From assembly GCA_036365515.1 (NCBI GenBank), contig CM070874.1:169146797-169210796 (forward strand): DNA of 64,000 nucleotides. Direction: 5' to 3'. The notes below the pieces were generated by a model. It was not told the origin of the DNA and did not search any database. It saw only the letters and a list, made by a program, of their open reading frames with translations. Shown here piece by piece: positions 32,801-43,363 of the stretch (within the stretch, counting starts at the first letter, position 1; the number at the start of each line of letters is the position of its first letter). A program made the translations under genes and the position numbers. Source of the DNA: Torymus aiolomorphi. Taxonomy: Eukaryota > Arthropoda > Insecta > Hymenoptera > Torymidae.

Positions 32801-33006
32801 CCGCTGGCCGGGATTAATTCTTTTCCACAGGCTGTAGCGAGCTGTAAGCCGATGGAATTCATCCCAGTCCAGGAAGCTCCAGTATCGAAGAGTGCCCGTA
32901 GCCTGTAGCCGGCTACACCTACCTGAAGCCACCATCGCGAGCATGTTTCCTGGTTAGCTTCGTTCTGCTGAGTCGCGGGCACTTCTTCGCTCTCTCCTTC
33001 AGGCAA
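29863..33006 (-). CDS. pol: Gypsy 1 Pol polyprotein (PR-RT-RH-IN)
   Basis: 1047 residues, uninterrupted. Order: aspartic protease with ALFDTGASWTG (catalytic Asp 41); reverse transcriptase with SSLDLSSAYHQIPL and YLDD at residues 357-360; RNase H with VVQTDASDTGLGAVLYQ; integrase with HHCC zinc finger (GHLGREK, CQICQQCK) and DDE core ASDIMGPLP, LSDNGTEF and NPVERVNRT. The C-terminus is unusual: a Gln/Glu/Arg-rich helix, then CFMCGELGVKKSKHC, a zinc-knuckle-like cluster normally found in Gag. Pol lies in a different frame from gag. The listed start is a TTG, and the frame stays open about 30 codons upstream, so expression by frameshifting is likely. Confidence 0.95.
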   Translation of the reverse strand: MPEGESEEVPATQQNEANQETCSRWWLQVGVAGYRLRALFDTGASWTGMNSIGLQLATACGKELIPASGLTARVANGQSIAVVGYVYLPMVVAGVCKEVRVAIMPDLDTECYLGVNFIKKFSAVLDPTDNMLHLKDDDTSVKLEVASITANNTVSVSAIGLADPTEEQRKEAEALVAELMGNGLAPLGCTSWVEHAVDVGSTRPIKQKYYPVSRKLEEEMHKQVEEMLLAGIIEPSTSGWSSPVVMVRKSNEKFRFCVNLRKVNAASRPDAYPLPYMESILRKLQKARYISSLDLSSAYHQIPLNPESKETTAFTVPGKGLFQFTRMPYGLSYAGASFQRLIDKVIGPELEPFAYSYLDDIIVVTEAFEEHKEVLKRVLDRIKDAGLTINREKSVFCRDEVQYLGVIVNRDGFKPDPEKIKPIMEYPVPKNLRQLRRFLGMASWYRKFLSNFATIAEPLTELTKKDRKYEWSTAQEEAFQKLKALVASAPILHRPVSNAQFVVQTDASDTGLGAVLYQIIDGDERVLEFASRTLSAAEKNYSVTERECLAILWAIKKFRPYIEAYDFKVITDHSSLKWLRDLRNPSGRLARWALELQNHSFTVEHRKGSLNNVPDALSRMFEEEEPAVAALELERDTNDQWYLEIVKEVQQRPRDFPTFKLAGGRLYKYEPNEVIDESLGDDDAWKLAVPHEKRREVLRECHDFPTAGHLGREKMLERVKRKYYWPHMSRDVARYVSQCQICQQCKVEQRAPTGFMGRRITERPWQIVASDIMGPLPKTTHGHEYILIFQDLFTRWIEVIPIKRADGKSVIKGLNERVCLRFGVPEVFLSDNGTEFKNAPLEAFLKEGNVHHTFTPPYHPQANPVERVNRTVKTMIMSYAEENHRSWDEKLNELAFAYNTAEHSSTKISPAMLIYGRQPDPPQTLRREEDRLAEEQGQQEAINNWVVRMDKLRELHVRAAADAQAEQASQGKGGGDGAPGNEEAQRRLQKEEERLRRVLEEERAARDALDSNAIPRCFMCGELGVKKSKHCPNEARHKGRRSYSRAS

Positions 33007-33158
33007 TTGGACCGAGTTACCCTCGGTCGCTGATGTGAGAGCTGGGGACGGGCGCGTGGCCGTGTTTACCTGCCCCCTTGGCCGTTTCCCTGCTGGTTTC
33101 CGGCAGCATTGGGGTTGCGGTCGCTTCCCGTTTGCTCGTTGCCGTAACCCCTTCGGTA

Positions 33159-35447
33159 CTATGGCCTTTGTGGAGGTCCATTACTCCTTGGACTTGGCGG
33201 CCTAGCCTGGTGGGTCGAGCTACTACCCCCACTAGGCTGATTATTACTTTGCCCGCCTTCCCGCTGCCTGTTCTCCCAATTATTCTTTTTCTTGGGCTTC
33301 TTGAACGACTGTGGGTTTGGCGTTTGCCCACTATTTCCGTCGGTGCCTTTCTTTGTCAAGCTTGACAAACACTCGGCCATCACCCGACGGAACATAACCT
33401 CGAGGCTTTCTCGAGGCTCCTGCTGATGGTGCCCCATCGCCGCCACTCCTGGATTCTGCTTTTTCCGCTGATCCGTGGTTGGCTCTGTAGGTACGTAGGC
33501 AAACTCTGGCAAGTAAGTGCGCTCTGGCGGTGGTGGCGAGTGATACACCTTATCTGCCGCGAGCGCTAATTCGGCCTCCCGGGCTAAATCCAGGAGCCCT
33601 CGGTAATCCGTAATTTGATTACGCATCACCATTTTTTGCAGTTCTGGCCGCATGTTCCGGTGCAACATGTCCAATTGTTGGGGCATGCTAGGCACCGGAA
33701 CTAACTTGAGAATCAAGGCTTGCAGATTCACTACGTAATCTCTCGTGAGTTCGTTTCTGCCTTGAGTCCTCACGTTTATCTCCGCTAGGATTCGCTGTTG
33801 ATGGCCCCTGTCACCGCCATACATGTGTATTATGGCCTCTTGGAAGTCTTGCCAAGATCGCCACATATGACGGTTACTCCTATACCAGGTGGCCGCTACT
33901 CCACTCAGCAGCTCTGACAATGACGAGAGTACTTCGTCGTACGTCAGATTTGCTAGAGCTCGACATTCCTCTACTCTCGTGAGGAATAACTCGACGCTCT
34001 GCTCCTTCAAGGACCCAGATAACTTGATGTGCCATTTCCTTACGATTTGGCCAACATCCCGGTTCGTCTGTTGAGGCACGTACGTCTGCCTCGTAGACTG
34101 GTCCAGTGTAGCGCTCACCCCCGCCTGACGCTGTGTAGGATTTCTTCCGCTATTCCTCCTAGCGTCCCTTGGCGATTCAGTATTGGGGCTGCTGCTGTCA
34201 AAATTCACATATGTGAACGTGTCCTGAAAGTTCACATGTGGTGATCCTCGTCCCCTGCCCGCACTCGGTAGTTGGACTCCCTCCAAGCGCGTGCTTGAGG
34301 GGGGGTGTCGAGCTTCTTGGAGTATTCGCACACTCTCTTTGAGCTCTTCCACCTCTTTGACGAGTCTATGAATCACCGACAGCAGCTGTTCTGAGACTAC
34401 GTTGTCTCCCACAGCAATCCCTGCGGTACGCTGTTCCCCCGCACTTGGCCACTCAAAACTCTGTGGCTGCGGTGGACTTCGCGTTTGCTGCCAGAACGCG
34501 TGCTGCCCATTTTGTGCCGACAACGACTCTTGTTCTTGACTCCGCCGGAATTGTCGTTGCCTGCGCTGCTCTTCTAGCAACGCCTGCTGTCGCTGCTGCT
34601 CTTGATGCTTTCGCTGTTGCTGCCGCTGCTGCTCCTGCTGTTGTTGCTGTTGCTGCCGTCGCTGCTGCTCCATCTGCTGCTGTTGCTGCATTTGTTGCTG
34701 CTGCATTTGCTGCTGCTGCATTTGCTGCTGTTGCAGTTGCTGCTGCTGCATTTGCTGCTGCTGCATTTGCTGCTGTTGCATTTGCTGCTGCTGCAGTTGT
34801 TGCTGTTGAAGCTGTTGCTGTTGGAGCTGTCCCTCGGCTTCGGCTGGAGATGTCCCGGTGGGTGCTGCAGAGCTCAATATCTCTGTCCCGGAACCCTCCT
34901 GGCCGCTTGCCTCGTCCGCTGGCTCCACCACTGCATTATGTGCTTGTTGTGGAGCGTTCATCCTCCGAGACTTCGAGAGTTTTTGCATCACTATCGGGTC
35001 ATCAAGGAGCGTAATGAACGGGTGCGGTTGGTCTGGATCAGTATTGGGATCCACAATAGTCGACCCAGACTTGTTCATCAACGTTAAATCGATGAACGCC
35101 CTTCGGGACTGCTCGCGTTTAGCAAACGCTTGCTTCTCCGACAGCTCCGACTCTGGCACGAAATCGGCGGCACTGTAATCGCCCATAAGCCACTTGATCG
35201 CTGTCAGCATATTCACTGATTGCAGATCTGACTGCTGCAGACCAAGGGCTTGCATGGCCTCGATAATTTCCTCTTCGGGCTGTGTATACGCCCAATTGAG
35301 TATCGCAGATTCCGCAAACCGCGATGATCGGGCCATGGTGTCAATTGGCTGTGCGCTTCCCCACGAACTTATTTTACTAGCGCGAGTAGTATCCGGATTG
35401 ATGGCAGAGAGAGTTTGCCTTTTCAACCCGTGAGCTAGCTTTTTCAA
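33159..35447 (-). CDS. gag: Gypsy 1 Gag polyprotein
   Basis: 762 residues. The N-terminal third is acidic and unrecognised. Residues about 205-300 are a Gln-rich block of (LQQQQ/MQQQQ) repeats encoded by TTGCTG-type triplets (34600-34840), then a Gln/Arg stretch. A capsid-like region follows (REARRNSGRNPTQ.., IVRKWHIKLSGSLKEQSVEL, EVLSSLSELLSGVAATWYR). The C-terminus is Gly/Pro/Ser-rich and basic, without a CCHC knuckle; a Cys cluster is found instead at the end of Pol. Gag shells package the RNA into virus-like particles. Confidence 0.85.
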   Translation of the reverse strand: MKKLAHGLKRQTLSAINPDTTRASKISSWGSAQPIDTMARSSRFAESAILNWAYTQPEEEIIEAMQALGLQQSDLQSVNMLTAIKWLMGDYSAADFVPESELSEKQAFAKREQSRRAFIDLTLMNKSGSTIVDPNTDPDQPHPFITLLDDPIVMQKLSKSRRMNAPQQAHNAVVEPADEASGQEGSGTEILSSAAPTGTSPAEAEGQLQQQQLQQQQLQQQQMQQQQMQQQQMQQQQLQQQQMQQQQMQQQQMQQQQQMEQQRRQQQQQQQEQQRQQQRKHQEQQRQQALLEEQRRQRQFRRSQEQESLSAQNGQHAFWQQTRSPPQPQSFEWPSAGEQRTAGIAVGDNVVSEQLLSVIHRLVKEVEELKESVRILQEARHPPSSTRLEGVQLPSAGRGRGSPHVNFQDTFTYVNFDSSSPNTESPRDARRNSGRNPTQRQAGVSATLDQSTRQTYVPQQTNRDVGQIVRKWHIKLSGSLKEQSVELFLTRVEECRALANLTYDEVLSSLSELLSGVAATWYRSNRHMWRSWQDFQEAIIHMYGGDRGHQQRILAEINVRTQGRNELTRDYVVNLQALILKLVPVPSMPQQLDMLHRNMRPELQKMVMRNQITDYRGLLDLAREAELALAADKVYHSPPPPERTYLPEFAYVPTEPTTDQRKKQNPGVAAMGHHQQEPRESLEVMFRRVMAECLSSLTKKGTDGNSGQTPNPQSFKKPKKKNNWENRQREGGQSNNQPSGGSSSTHQARPPSPRSNGPPQRP

Positions 35448-36310
35448 TGCGAACCCGGGTTACTTTCTAAGAGCTACGGCGGTTGCTCTTAACCTCGATA
35501 ATGCACGAGGATTTCCCGTATGCGGCTCTAAAAAAAAATAAAAAAAAATAAAAGCTATTTCTGTAAGTAATTACGATTTGTAATTAATTACGCTCCACTA
35601 CTCGCACTTGTAATTTTAAAATAAATATATGTGAAAAAAAAATATATATATGTGTCAAAACGGACAATATCACCAAAAACACAAAAAATAAATACAATTT
35701 TCACCTAAAAAAAAAATAAAAACAATTTTTAAGTTCGAGGGGATTTTTGCGCTCGAGTTTTTACTCGGGCGCACAGTCAACTTTTTGTTCTGAGAGTGCT
35801 TGCCGGCTTTCTCTCGATCTTCTTCTAACTGCACGATAAAAGAAAAAAAAAAAATTTTATTTTTCGTCCAAAAAAAAATAATTCGTATCGGAAATACGAG
35901 AGGACGAGAAGAAAAAAAAAATTTTCGAGACGAGAACAAAATTAATTAAAAAATTAATTATCGCTAAAAAAAAATTTTGTCGTTAAAAAAATGAATTGTT
36001 ATTAAAAAAAACTTTAATTGTTAACAATAATTCCTCAACGCTCCAAAAATTCCGCGATCAATATCTTTCCTCGTCGGCACACTAGGTCGAGGATTATTGG
36101 CTATCGCACGCCTAACCTCTCGACCGCACTCTCGCAACAGCACGGCTGTGTCACGCACACGCACACACGCGCCTACGAGCTGCGGCGCGAAGAGCCTTTG
36201 TGTGCAGCTTACGCTCAGCTACGCTGCTGAGCTTCTTCGCGCCAAGCTTCGCCGCGAATCACGTACGCGCCGCAGGTCCTTCTCCACCCCCAAAACGTTG
36301 TGGCGCCAGT
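35448..36310 (-). other. 5' leader and primer-binding site of Gypsy 1
   Basis: Between the 5' LTR and gag. The primer-binding site starts one or two bases inside the LTR edge: TGGCGCCACAACGTTTTGG on the minus strand (36308-36290). The rest is A-rich leader with no ORF supported. Confidence 0.75.
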
Positions 36311-37364
36311 TGTGACGGGATAGCTAGTGGGGGGAAAATCCCAACAAGCCACAGGCCAGCGATGCCCTAGAACACGGTGCCGCGGGTGTCAGACTAAAAT
36401 GACTTGCCCGGGGATCTGCTCCTGGAATCCCGAAAACAACGCGAAGATCGCACACGAACTTCGCTTTCCAACTAATTGGATCGCTGAGTGAAAAGCGCGC
36501 GCTCGAAGAGTAAAGCGCGCGGCCGCTACGCTCAGATATGAAAACGACCGGCGGAGTCGTTTTCCCGCGGAGGCGGCGGTATCCGGGAGAAGGACGGGTT
36601 ATATAAATAATAACGCGCTGAGTACGAGAAATAACAATGTATTAGAAAACACTTAGAACTTACATGCACTACGCAAGTGTTATTCAAAATTACAGTTAAA
36701 TCACGCGCGGCAGTTACTATTCAAACGCGCGAACGTTACGGCGCGCGCGAAGCTGCTATGCTCGAGCGCAGTGTTAAGTACGGCGAGCTGACACACACTC
36801 GTACGTACACGGCACAGAAAGCTTGCACGGGGCGATTTCCGTGCAAGCCTTTTACATGAAATACGCGAGAGGAGAATATAACTTACCGATCTAAGGAGCA
36901 GCCGGTGCACTCGACTCTCTCTCTCGCTCTCTCGGCAGTTGCGCGCTCGCTCTCTCTCTCTCTCTCTCTCGCTCTCGCTTACAAGGGTGGCAGTCTGGCT
37001 CGCTGCCGTCTCTCGCTCGTGGCACAAGCTGCACGGACTTGCACTCTCTCTTGCTCTCTCGCACACTTGCAGGTCGGCGCCTCCACTCTACACTCGCGGT
37101 AATAAAAATAAATAGCACGGCGCAGACACTAAAATATGAGAGATGGCAAGCTGACGATGTGCACAGCACGAGAGTATACACGAAGATGGCTCCCTTTTCT
37201 CGCGGGAACAGGTTAGCAGCTTCGCGACGGATGACGGGCATTTTACGCGTCGCGAAACCGATTCGCTACGCGCGTCGCGCCTCGATTCGGCTGCGCAGGA
37301 GTTGCGCGCGCGCGCTCACTACCTTCGCGCGGTAGATTAGAATCGCGGCTAGACACGCGTTACA
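36311..37364 (-). repeat. 5' LTR of Gypsy 1
   Basis: 1054 bp; partner of 28622-29669. The (CT)n tract is longer by a few bases. Confidence 0.92.
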
Positions 37365-37467
37365 ATGCATGACTCTACTATCAGTCGTGATAGCACACGG
37401 TCTGATAAAAAAATAAAGCAACGCTACCATCCCATGAACTATTATGCTTCAGAGGATTGTTGTAGCG

Positions 37468-37590
37468 AACACACACACACACACACACACACATACGTAC
37501 GCACGCACGCGCACACACACACACAGACACACGCACGCACGCACGCGCGCACACACACACACACACGCACGCACGCACACACACACACAA
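37468..37590. repeat. (CA)n / (CGCA)n microsatellite
   Basis: Simple repeat; ORFs on both strands here (His/Thr and Cys/Val repeats) are artefacts. Confidence 0.95.
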
Positions 37591-40297
37591 CGCAAAAAAT
37601 ATCCTTTCTAACTCCTATATTAATAACTACGTAGCGGTAAATATTACTCTGCGATGACTGTGCAAAGTATCCAGAAAGAAAAGCGAGCAAGTAATCGCGC
37701 GTCTGCAAATACTATCCGAATTTAACTATGTTTAAAGGATAAATCTTAGTGCCGGGGTGTCCCCTAATCCCTTTGATGAGTGTTACTAAAAGTTCCACTC
37801 AGGTTTCGGGGTAAGACGAGCCTTTTTCAGCCCCTCACTAAAATCTCTTTCGTTCAGGTATATTTCGTTCAAGTATAAAGAAAATAAATTGTCAACCTAC
37901 ATTAATTCTAGGTGACTCGGTCTGGTTTATCCTTGCGGAGTAATCCCAGACCTTCTTTTTATGCTACCTTATTATTGGAAGACGACACGTATCACTGCTT
38001 AATTCTGGGTGACAAGGCGAACACACGGCTGCGCGATAATTCAACGAACTATTCACGACACGAGCAAGAATATAGAGAGTTCCAGAGAGCTGGGAAAAAC
38101 TGAGAGCGAGTGCCCCGTGACCGCCGGTTTTATACTCCCCTCGATAGATAATAATTTAACTATTAATATATCTAAATTGCGCACAAGCCCTTTTGTAATA
38201 CCTCATATGATGAGATTGCGCAAGTATGATCAGGTGTCGAGCTTTGATTCGCTCGTTACCTCAAATTATCTCTACCGTAATTATCGCGTGCTTTTATACT
38301 TACGTGGTTCCCCCATAATATGCCCTATTATGCTCAATCTCTTTTTTATGATCTATTCGCGACCGTCCCGCCCTGCATGCTTCAATTCTCTCCTTTTTTA
38401 TATTAAATTACTTTCAAATTTCGCGAGTCATCATTTTCTTTCTCTCTCTTTCTCATGTAGTTACCTAGCCGTGCGCGCACAGATAACTATCTCGTCGTTG
38501 GTCACGCTCCTATCCGCGCGCGGGAGTGCGCCAATTTTAAGTTGAGTCGACCCGGCAACCCCACGCGAGGCATAATCATTCATAGGATGACGTATCAAAA
38601 TATTTTCTTGATCTATTATCAATATAATATGATGTTTTTTTATGATAATAAGCGAAACAAACAAACTTTCTCTAACTGCGGTTCTTGAATTTTGAATCTC
38701 GCACCGCTGATGACGTCAGCATCTAGGCACCGCCCATCATACTGCTGTGCTGATCGTCGGGGGCGGCGCTATGATGACTGCATCGGTAACAGCGTGTTCC
38801 TCTTGAACTCCGTCTAACTTTGGCGCGGGATTTATGAACTAGTGGATGAAAAAAATTCTTTAACCCGTACCTCTAAATGGAAATGGGATGGCATACGTGT
38901 CTCCATTTCCATTCGTTGCAACAGTAGCCCGTTGCAAATTTTAACACAACGGTGTGCTGGATAAGTGTAATAAGTAGTAAAAATTTTGAATCAATCAATC
39001 GAAAATTCTTTTAAAAAATGCAAATAAGAAATTTATAAAAAATTTTTCACTCCCATTAAAATATATGCAGTTCCTGATTCTGGAGTCGTCGGCAGAACTG
39101 AAAATTTTACATTATGTAGAAAACAGTTTTAAAGATAAAATTACTAAAATACTTCGTTATTTCTTCTTCTTTATTTCTTAACTTCATCTCTGCCCTAAAA
39201 TACAAAAAAGTATTGTTTCTAGCTCAAAATATTTTACATTTAGAACAAATATTCTGGTACCTAAGTATACGATCTATTAGACTTGTAAGCTATGAGCACA
39301 CGTAATAGTCATATCCACATCAGTCAGTCAAGTTTGTTAAGTGGTTTAACATGTAGATCCTTTGGTGCTTTTAAATCCATATGTTTTTAATAATCTTTAT
39401 CACATATATTAGATTCTTATATACTGAGGTAAATAATGTGTTGAGAAATCCAAAATCCTTTATGCGTGTTCTGAAGTCAGTATCGCCATAGCCAAATGCT
39501 TGAAAAAAATGTTTATAGCAGCAACACTCCTATATTGATCTTCTTTTAATGTCTGATAAGGTGAACTTCTTTACTTGTCCTTCATTATTCTTTTTCACAT
39601 ATAATATTATTACTTAATAAAGAGAATACGACTGATACATATTTATTGCAGTGCATAACTGTTTTTACTTCAGAAAATAAAATGTCAATTATATCATAGT
39701 GAGATTTAGGCAATGGCTGATAATGGTAGCTTTCTGACAGAAGCGAAGGTTCCATAACATTTTTCTGCACAATAGCATATCTTTCGCTTCCTTTAAAAGT
39801 TGATTTAAATCTGTACACTAAATGTTTTTTCTAATAGTCAGTATAGACTTAATTTTTCTTTAGTATCAATCCCTGTTATTTTAAGTATAGTTTCCAATAA
39901 AAGTTCAAGTACTAAAAGCTATTTCTAAAACTTTAATTCAACTGTCACACGAATTATTCAAACACTTTTAAAAACTTATTTAAAATACCTTTACGTATTA
40001 TAATACACTAAATGTTTACTCCCAAATCCGTTGGAAACAATGAAAATTAAGAACAACACTTTGTATAGAAAAGGTGCTGATGCTGATATCACAGTTCTAT
40101 AAAATGGCTAAATTGATCTCCACGAGCAAATTCTCTTACAGTTAGTCGTAATACCTTTCCCAAATCGAAATAGTGTGCTACATTTTTATAGCCCGCACTA
40201 TTTGATAGAAAATTTTAGCACACGGCGACACTGGTAAGAGAAGTATAGAAAATACTTTAATAAAAATTACAAATTTACAAAATACAGGGAACTGAAA
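37591..40297. other. Decayed non-coding region
   Basis: Mixed sequence. TATAAAACC on the minus strand at about 38130 and GC-richer patches at 37740-38560 could be an old LTR, not proven. 38930-39050 is a partial copy of the 305-bp repeat. The minus-strand ORF 39585-39818 (VMEPSLLSESYHYQPLPKSH) looks protein-like but was not recognised. Confidence 0.35.
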
Positions 40298-40366
40298 TGC
40301 GTTTCGTCCTTAGTCGTACCGGGTGGACTCATCAGGAAGATCCCGGTAGGCTTATCTTCGACGCCG
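40298..40366 (-). ncRNA. Complete type III hammerhead ribozyme motif
   Basis: On the minus strand: GCGT (40364-40361), C17 at 40360, stem I GAAGAT/ATCTTC (40359-40354, 40341-40336) with a 12-nt loop, core CTGATGA (40335-40329), stem II GTCC/GGAC (40328-40325, 40309-40306) with a 15-nt loop, GAA (40305-40303), and ACGC (40302-40299) closing stem III with GCGT. All invariant core residues are present and predicted cleavage follows C17 (GTC triplet). No protein gene is adjacent, so it could be a Penelope-type terminal repeat remnant or a non-autonomous ribozyme-bearing retroelement. Confidence 0.85.
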
Positions 40367-41002
40367 AAAATAAATGTTACTTGGATTTATTTAAGGAAGT
40401 TGGAAAGTGATTTTATTTGATATCTGCTATATCACAGCTGATATCACAGTGTTTATATGAAATGACAGCTGTGCATGTTTACATTGCTTGCGGACTTTTA
40501 CATAGGTTACAATCAGCTCTGTTACAATAAAGGAGTGAGCTGTTAGCCTGTGAGAGGTTGTCGTTAATAAGTCAGGTTGTTACGGTGCCAACTTAACAGC
40601 TATATAAGTTTTAAAATCAAATTTTTATTTTTGTCAAAAATACCGTCCATAAATTATATTATTTATTTTTTATCTTTATATTAATGTTTAAAATATTATT
40701 TTTGAATCTTTTAAAGTATATACAGATATTTAGAGTGAGAATTTTAAATATATTAAGAAGAGTGAAATGAAAAAAAAAATTAGTAGAAATAATATATGAT
40801 TATATAATTATGTATACAAGGGGAAAAATGTAATTTGAACAAAAAACAAATGAAAAGCTTTACCAGTGTTTTGTGTATATTCTTAAAACAAAAATAGATA
40901 ATGCTTTAAAACTAATTGGGACATATTCTACAAGTGTTTTTTAAGTAAAATATGTAATAAAAAAAAATTGATTTTTCGTCATTCTAAAGGTGTCCGACCC
41001 CC
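40367..41002. other. AT-rich sequence downstream of the ribozyme motif
   Basis: No gene or repeat recognised. Confidence 0.35.
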
Positions 41003-42591
41003 TTATAGTCTAGGAGCTGGGTACCGTCCCGTATGCAATAATATGTCCCCGGGTAAAAACAGGTGTTTCTTATAGATTTTGACCCGTAGAATCCGAATAT
41101 CGAGGTTAAAATTCGAAAAAAGTGGTAGAAATTGTTTAAACAAATAAGAAACTGTTATTATTTTTTGTCGGGATAATTTTTTTTATGAAAATTTAGGCTA
41201 TTTTAAGACGAAATGCCCCTTAGCATTTTTTTCATAAAATCGATATTTCAAAAGTTATGAATTTTTAAAGTTTGATTTTTACGTTTTTCTTGCAACTTTA
41301 ATTAACAATAACTTTGGAAAAAATCAACTTTTTTTGAAAATGAAAGTTTCCTCTTATTCTTTGAGATGAAAACTATCATATTCATTTGTATTATTTCAAG
41401 TCTTACGTTGTTAAATATTTATTTCGTTATTTAACAAATACTACTTTTTCGATATTTCCAAGCACTATTTCAATACACGGTTGGAGTAACGCGCGCATCC
41501 AGGGCTTTTCAAAATCATTATATTTGAAAGTTAAACCAATACCTAACTATTGGTGCGATTACAAACAAATTTTAATGTCTAATAAATAAACAACTTATTG
41601 TTTAAACAAAGAAAAAACAATTATCAACATTTGACTTTTTCATACATAATATATTACATTTCGTTTACTCAAAAATATAAAATTAAGGTAATGTCAAGAA
41701 ATAATGAAAACAAATTATACAAGAACAAATATTTAATTTAAATATAAATACATGTATAAAAATGAATAACTAAGTAAAATATAATATTATTTATATTTAT
41801 TCTTACACGTTTCATTTTTCTGACAGAAACAGAATGAACAACATGCAATCGCTGCTCGAACACAACAACATGAGTTTTTGATGCATGCTTTACATTGGCA
41901 GTTCGGCACAAAATCATCCATAGGGGGTAATAAAATTAAAACTTTTTTCCGAGCTGTCATTATAAAGCATGCATTAAAACTTCATGTTGTTGTGTTACTT
42001 CTGTTTCTGTCAAAAAAATGAAACGTGTAAAAATAAATACAAATAATATTATATTTTACTTAGTTATTCATTTTTATACATGTATTTATATTTAAATTAA
42101 ATATTTGTTCTTGTCTAATTTGTTTTCATTATTTCTTGACATTACCTTAATTTTATATTTTTGAGTAAACGAAATATAATATATTATGTATGAAAAAGTC
42201 AAATGTTAATAATTGTTTTTTTCTTTGTTTAAACAATAAGTTGTTTATTTATTAGACATTAAAATTGGTTTGCAATCGCACCAATAGTTAGGTATTGGTT
42301 TAACTTTCAAATATAATGATTTTGAAAAGCCCTGGATGCGCGCGTTACTCCAACCGTGTATTGAAATAGTGCTTGGAAATATCGAAAAAGCAGTATTTGT
42401 TAAATAACGACAAAAAATAATAACAGTTTCTTATTTGTTTAAACAAATGCGTTTTAAACAATTTCTACCACTTTTTTCGAATTTTAACCTCGATATTCGG
42501 ATTCTACGGGTCAAAATCTATAAGAAACACCTGTTTTTACCCGGGGACATATTATTGCATACGGGACGGTACCCAGCTCCTAGACTATTAA
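41003..42591. mobile_element. 1.6-kb inverted-repeat element
   Basis: The arm beginning TAGTCTAGGAGCTGGGTACC (41006) is matched by its complement ending at about 42587. Similarity runs to the centre at about 41905-41950. The right arm lacks about 250 bp present in the left (41160-41420) and about 25 bp inside the Cys-coding part. Arms diverge slightly, so this is not a simple assembly duplication. Confidence 0.85.
41787..41928 (-). pseudogene. Cysteine-cluster C-terminus inside the inverted-repeat arm
   Basis: A minus-strand frame reads LPPMDDFVPNCQCKACIKN, then SCCCVRAAIACCSFCFCQK and NETCKNKYK-stop. Eleven Cys in about 33 residues are spaced like a CXC (Tesmin/TSO1-type) zinc cluster, also found at the C-terminus of some transposon proteins. 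No upstream coding part was found. The homologous stretch in the other arm is deleted internally. Probably the 3' end of an autonomous parent element. Confidence 0.5.
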
Positions 42592-43363
42592 GTATACGTT
42601 TCAAAATTTTTTAAAACACGATACCAAATATATTTTAATAATATCTAAATTAATTATCTAAGTAACATTGATTTAAATTTATACTAAAATAAATAATGCA
42701 ACATAATCCGAGCGAGCGTTACCGAGCTTCTATATTTATTAAATTTCCAGCGAATTTCCTATTTATTAAATAGAGAAATGACTTAAAAAATTTTTTCATG
42801 GCAATCTTAGAATTAACTATTTTTCGTGTCCCTTTACTATCGTTTTTTGTATTTTGGATAGAATAATCTTGAACAATTGAACCATAATGAAAGAATGACT
42901 CAAGAGACATCACTTATCAATTTGTATAAAAATAGATCTAATAACAATGTAATCGAACTTACTGATGAACCTGATTCGGGTGAAGTGATTATAGATACAT
43001 TTAACATTTTTTCAATTAATAAAAGAAGTATTGCTATGATAATAATAGTACGAATTGTGAAACTAAAAATAGTGTAACTCACTTAGAAGAAAAAAAATAT
43101 ACTGATAATTTTGAGGAAAAAAAGATAGTAAAGTATCTCACAGTAAGCTTTATTACTTAAAAAATAAACAAAAAATTTTAGAAATAAAAAAAAAGAAAAA
43201 ACAAAATATTAAAGAATAAAGTTAAGAAAAATGTAAAAGAAGTAAATGCAGCAAAAAGTCGATTATATTATAAAAAAAAACAACATAAAATCCAAAAAAA
43301 TAAATAATACAATATTCGAACAGGCTTCTATAGCAAATACTTCAATAAAACTTAATACAGGAA
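42592..43363. other. AT-rich region before the Helitron fragment
   Basis: Lys/Asn-rich short ORFs (for example 42877-43077) may be the decayed N-terminal part of the Helitron protein, but this is not established. Confidence 0.3.

Larger units (their letters stand above)
28622..37364 (-). mobile_element. Ty3/Gypsy LTR retrotransposon 1, apparently intact
   Basis: LTRs 28622-29669 (3') and 36311-37364 (5') begin TGTRACGGGAT and end ACGCGTTACA (as read on plus). They differ at about a dozen positions plus a CT-length change, so insertion was recent. A 4-bp duplication, ATGC (28618-28621 and 37365-37368), flanks it. Gag and Pol are both open on the minus strand. Confidence 0.93.

Noticed and set aside
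34445..35178. Ala- and Leu-rich plus-strand ORFs opposite Gag
   Set aside because: Antisense frames of the CAG-type polyglutamine repeat.
37365..37708. His/Thr and Cys/Val repeat ORFs
   Set aside because: Microsatellite translation of (CA)n and (CGCA)n.
38700..38780. Second TGACGTCA palindrome near 38710 as a promoter
   Set aside because: Isolated 8-mer without supporting sites or an adjacent gene.
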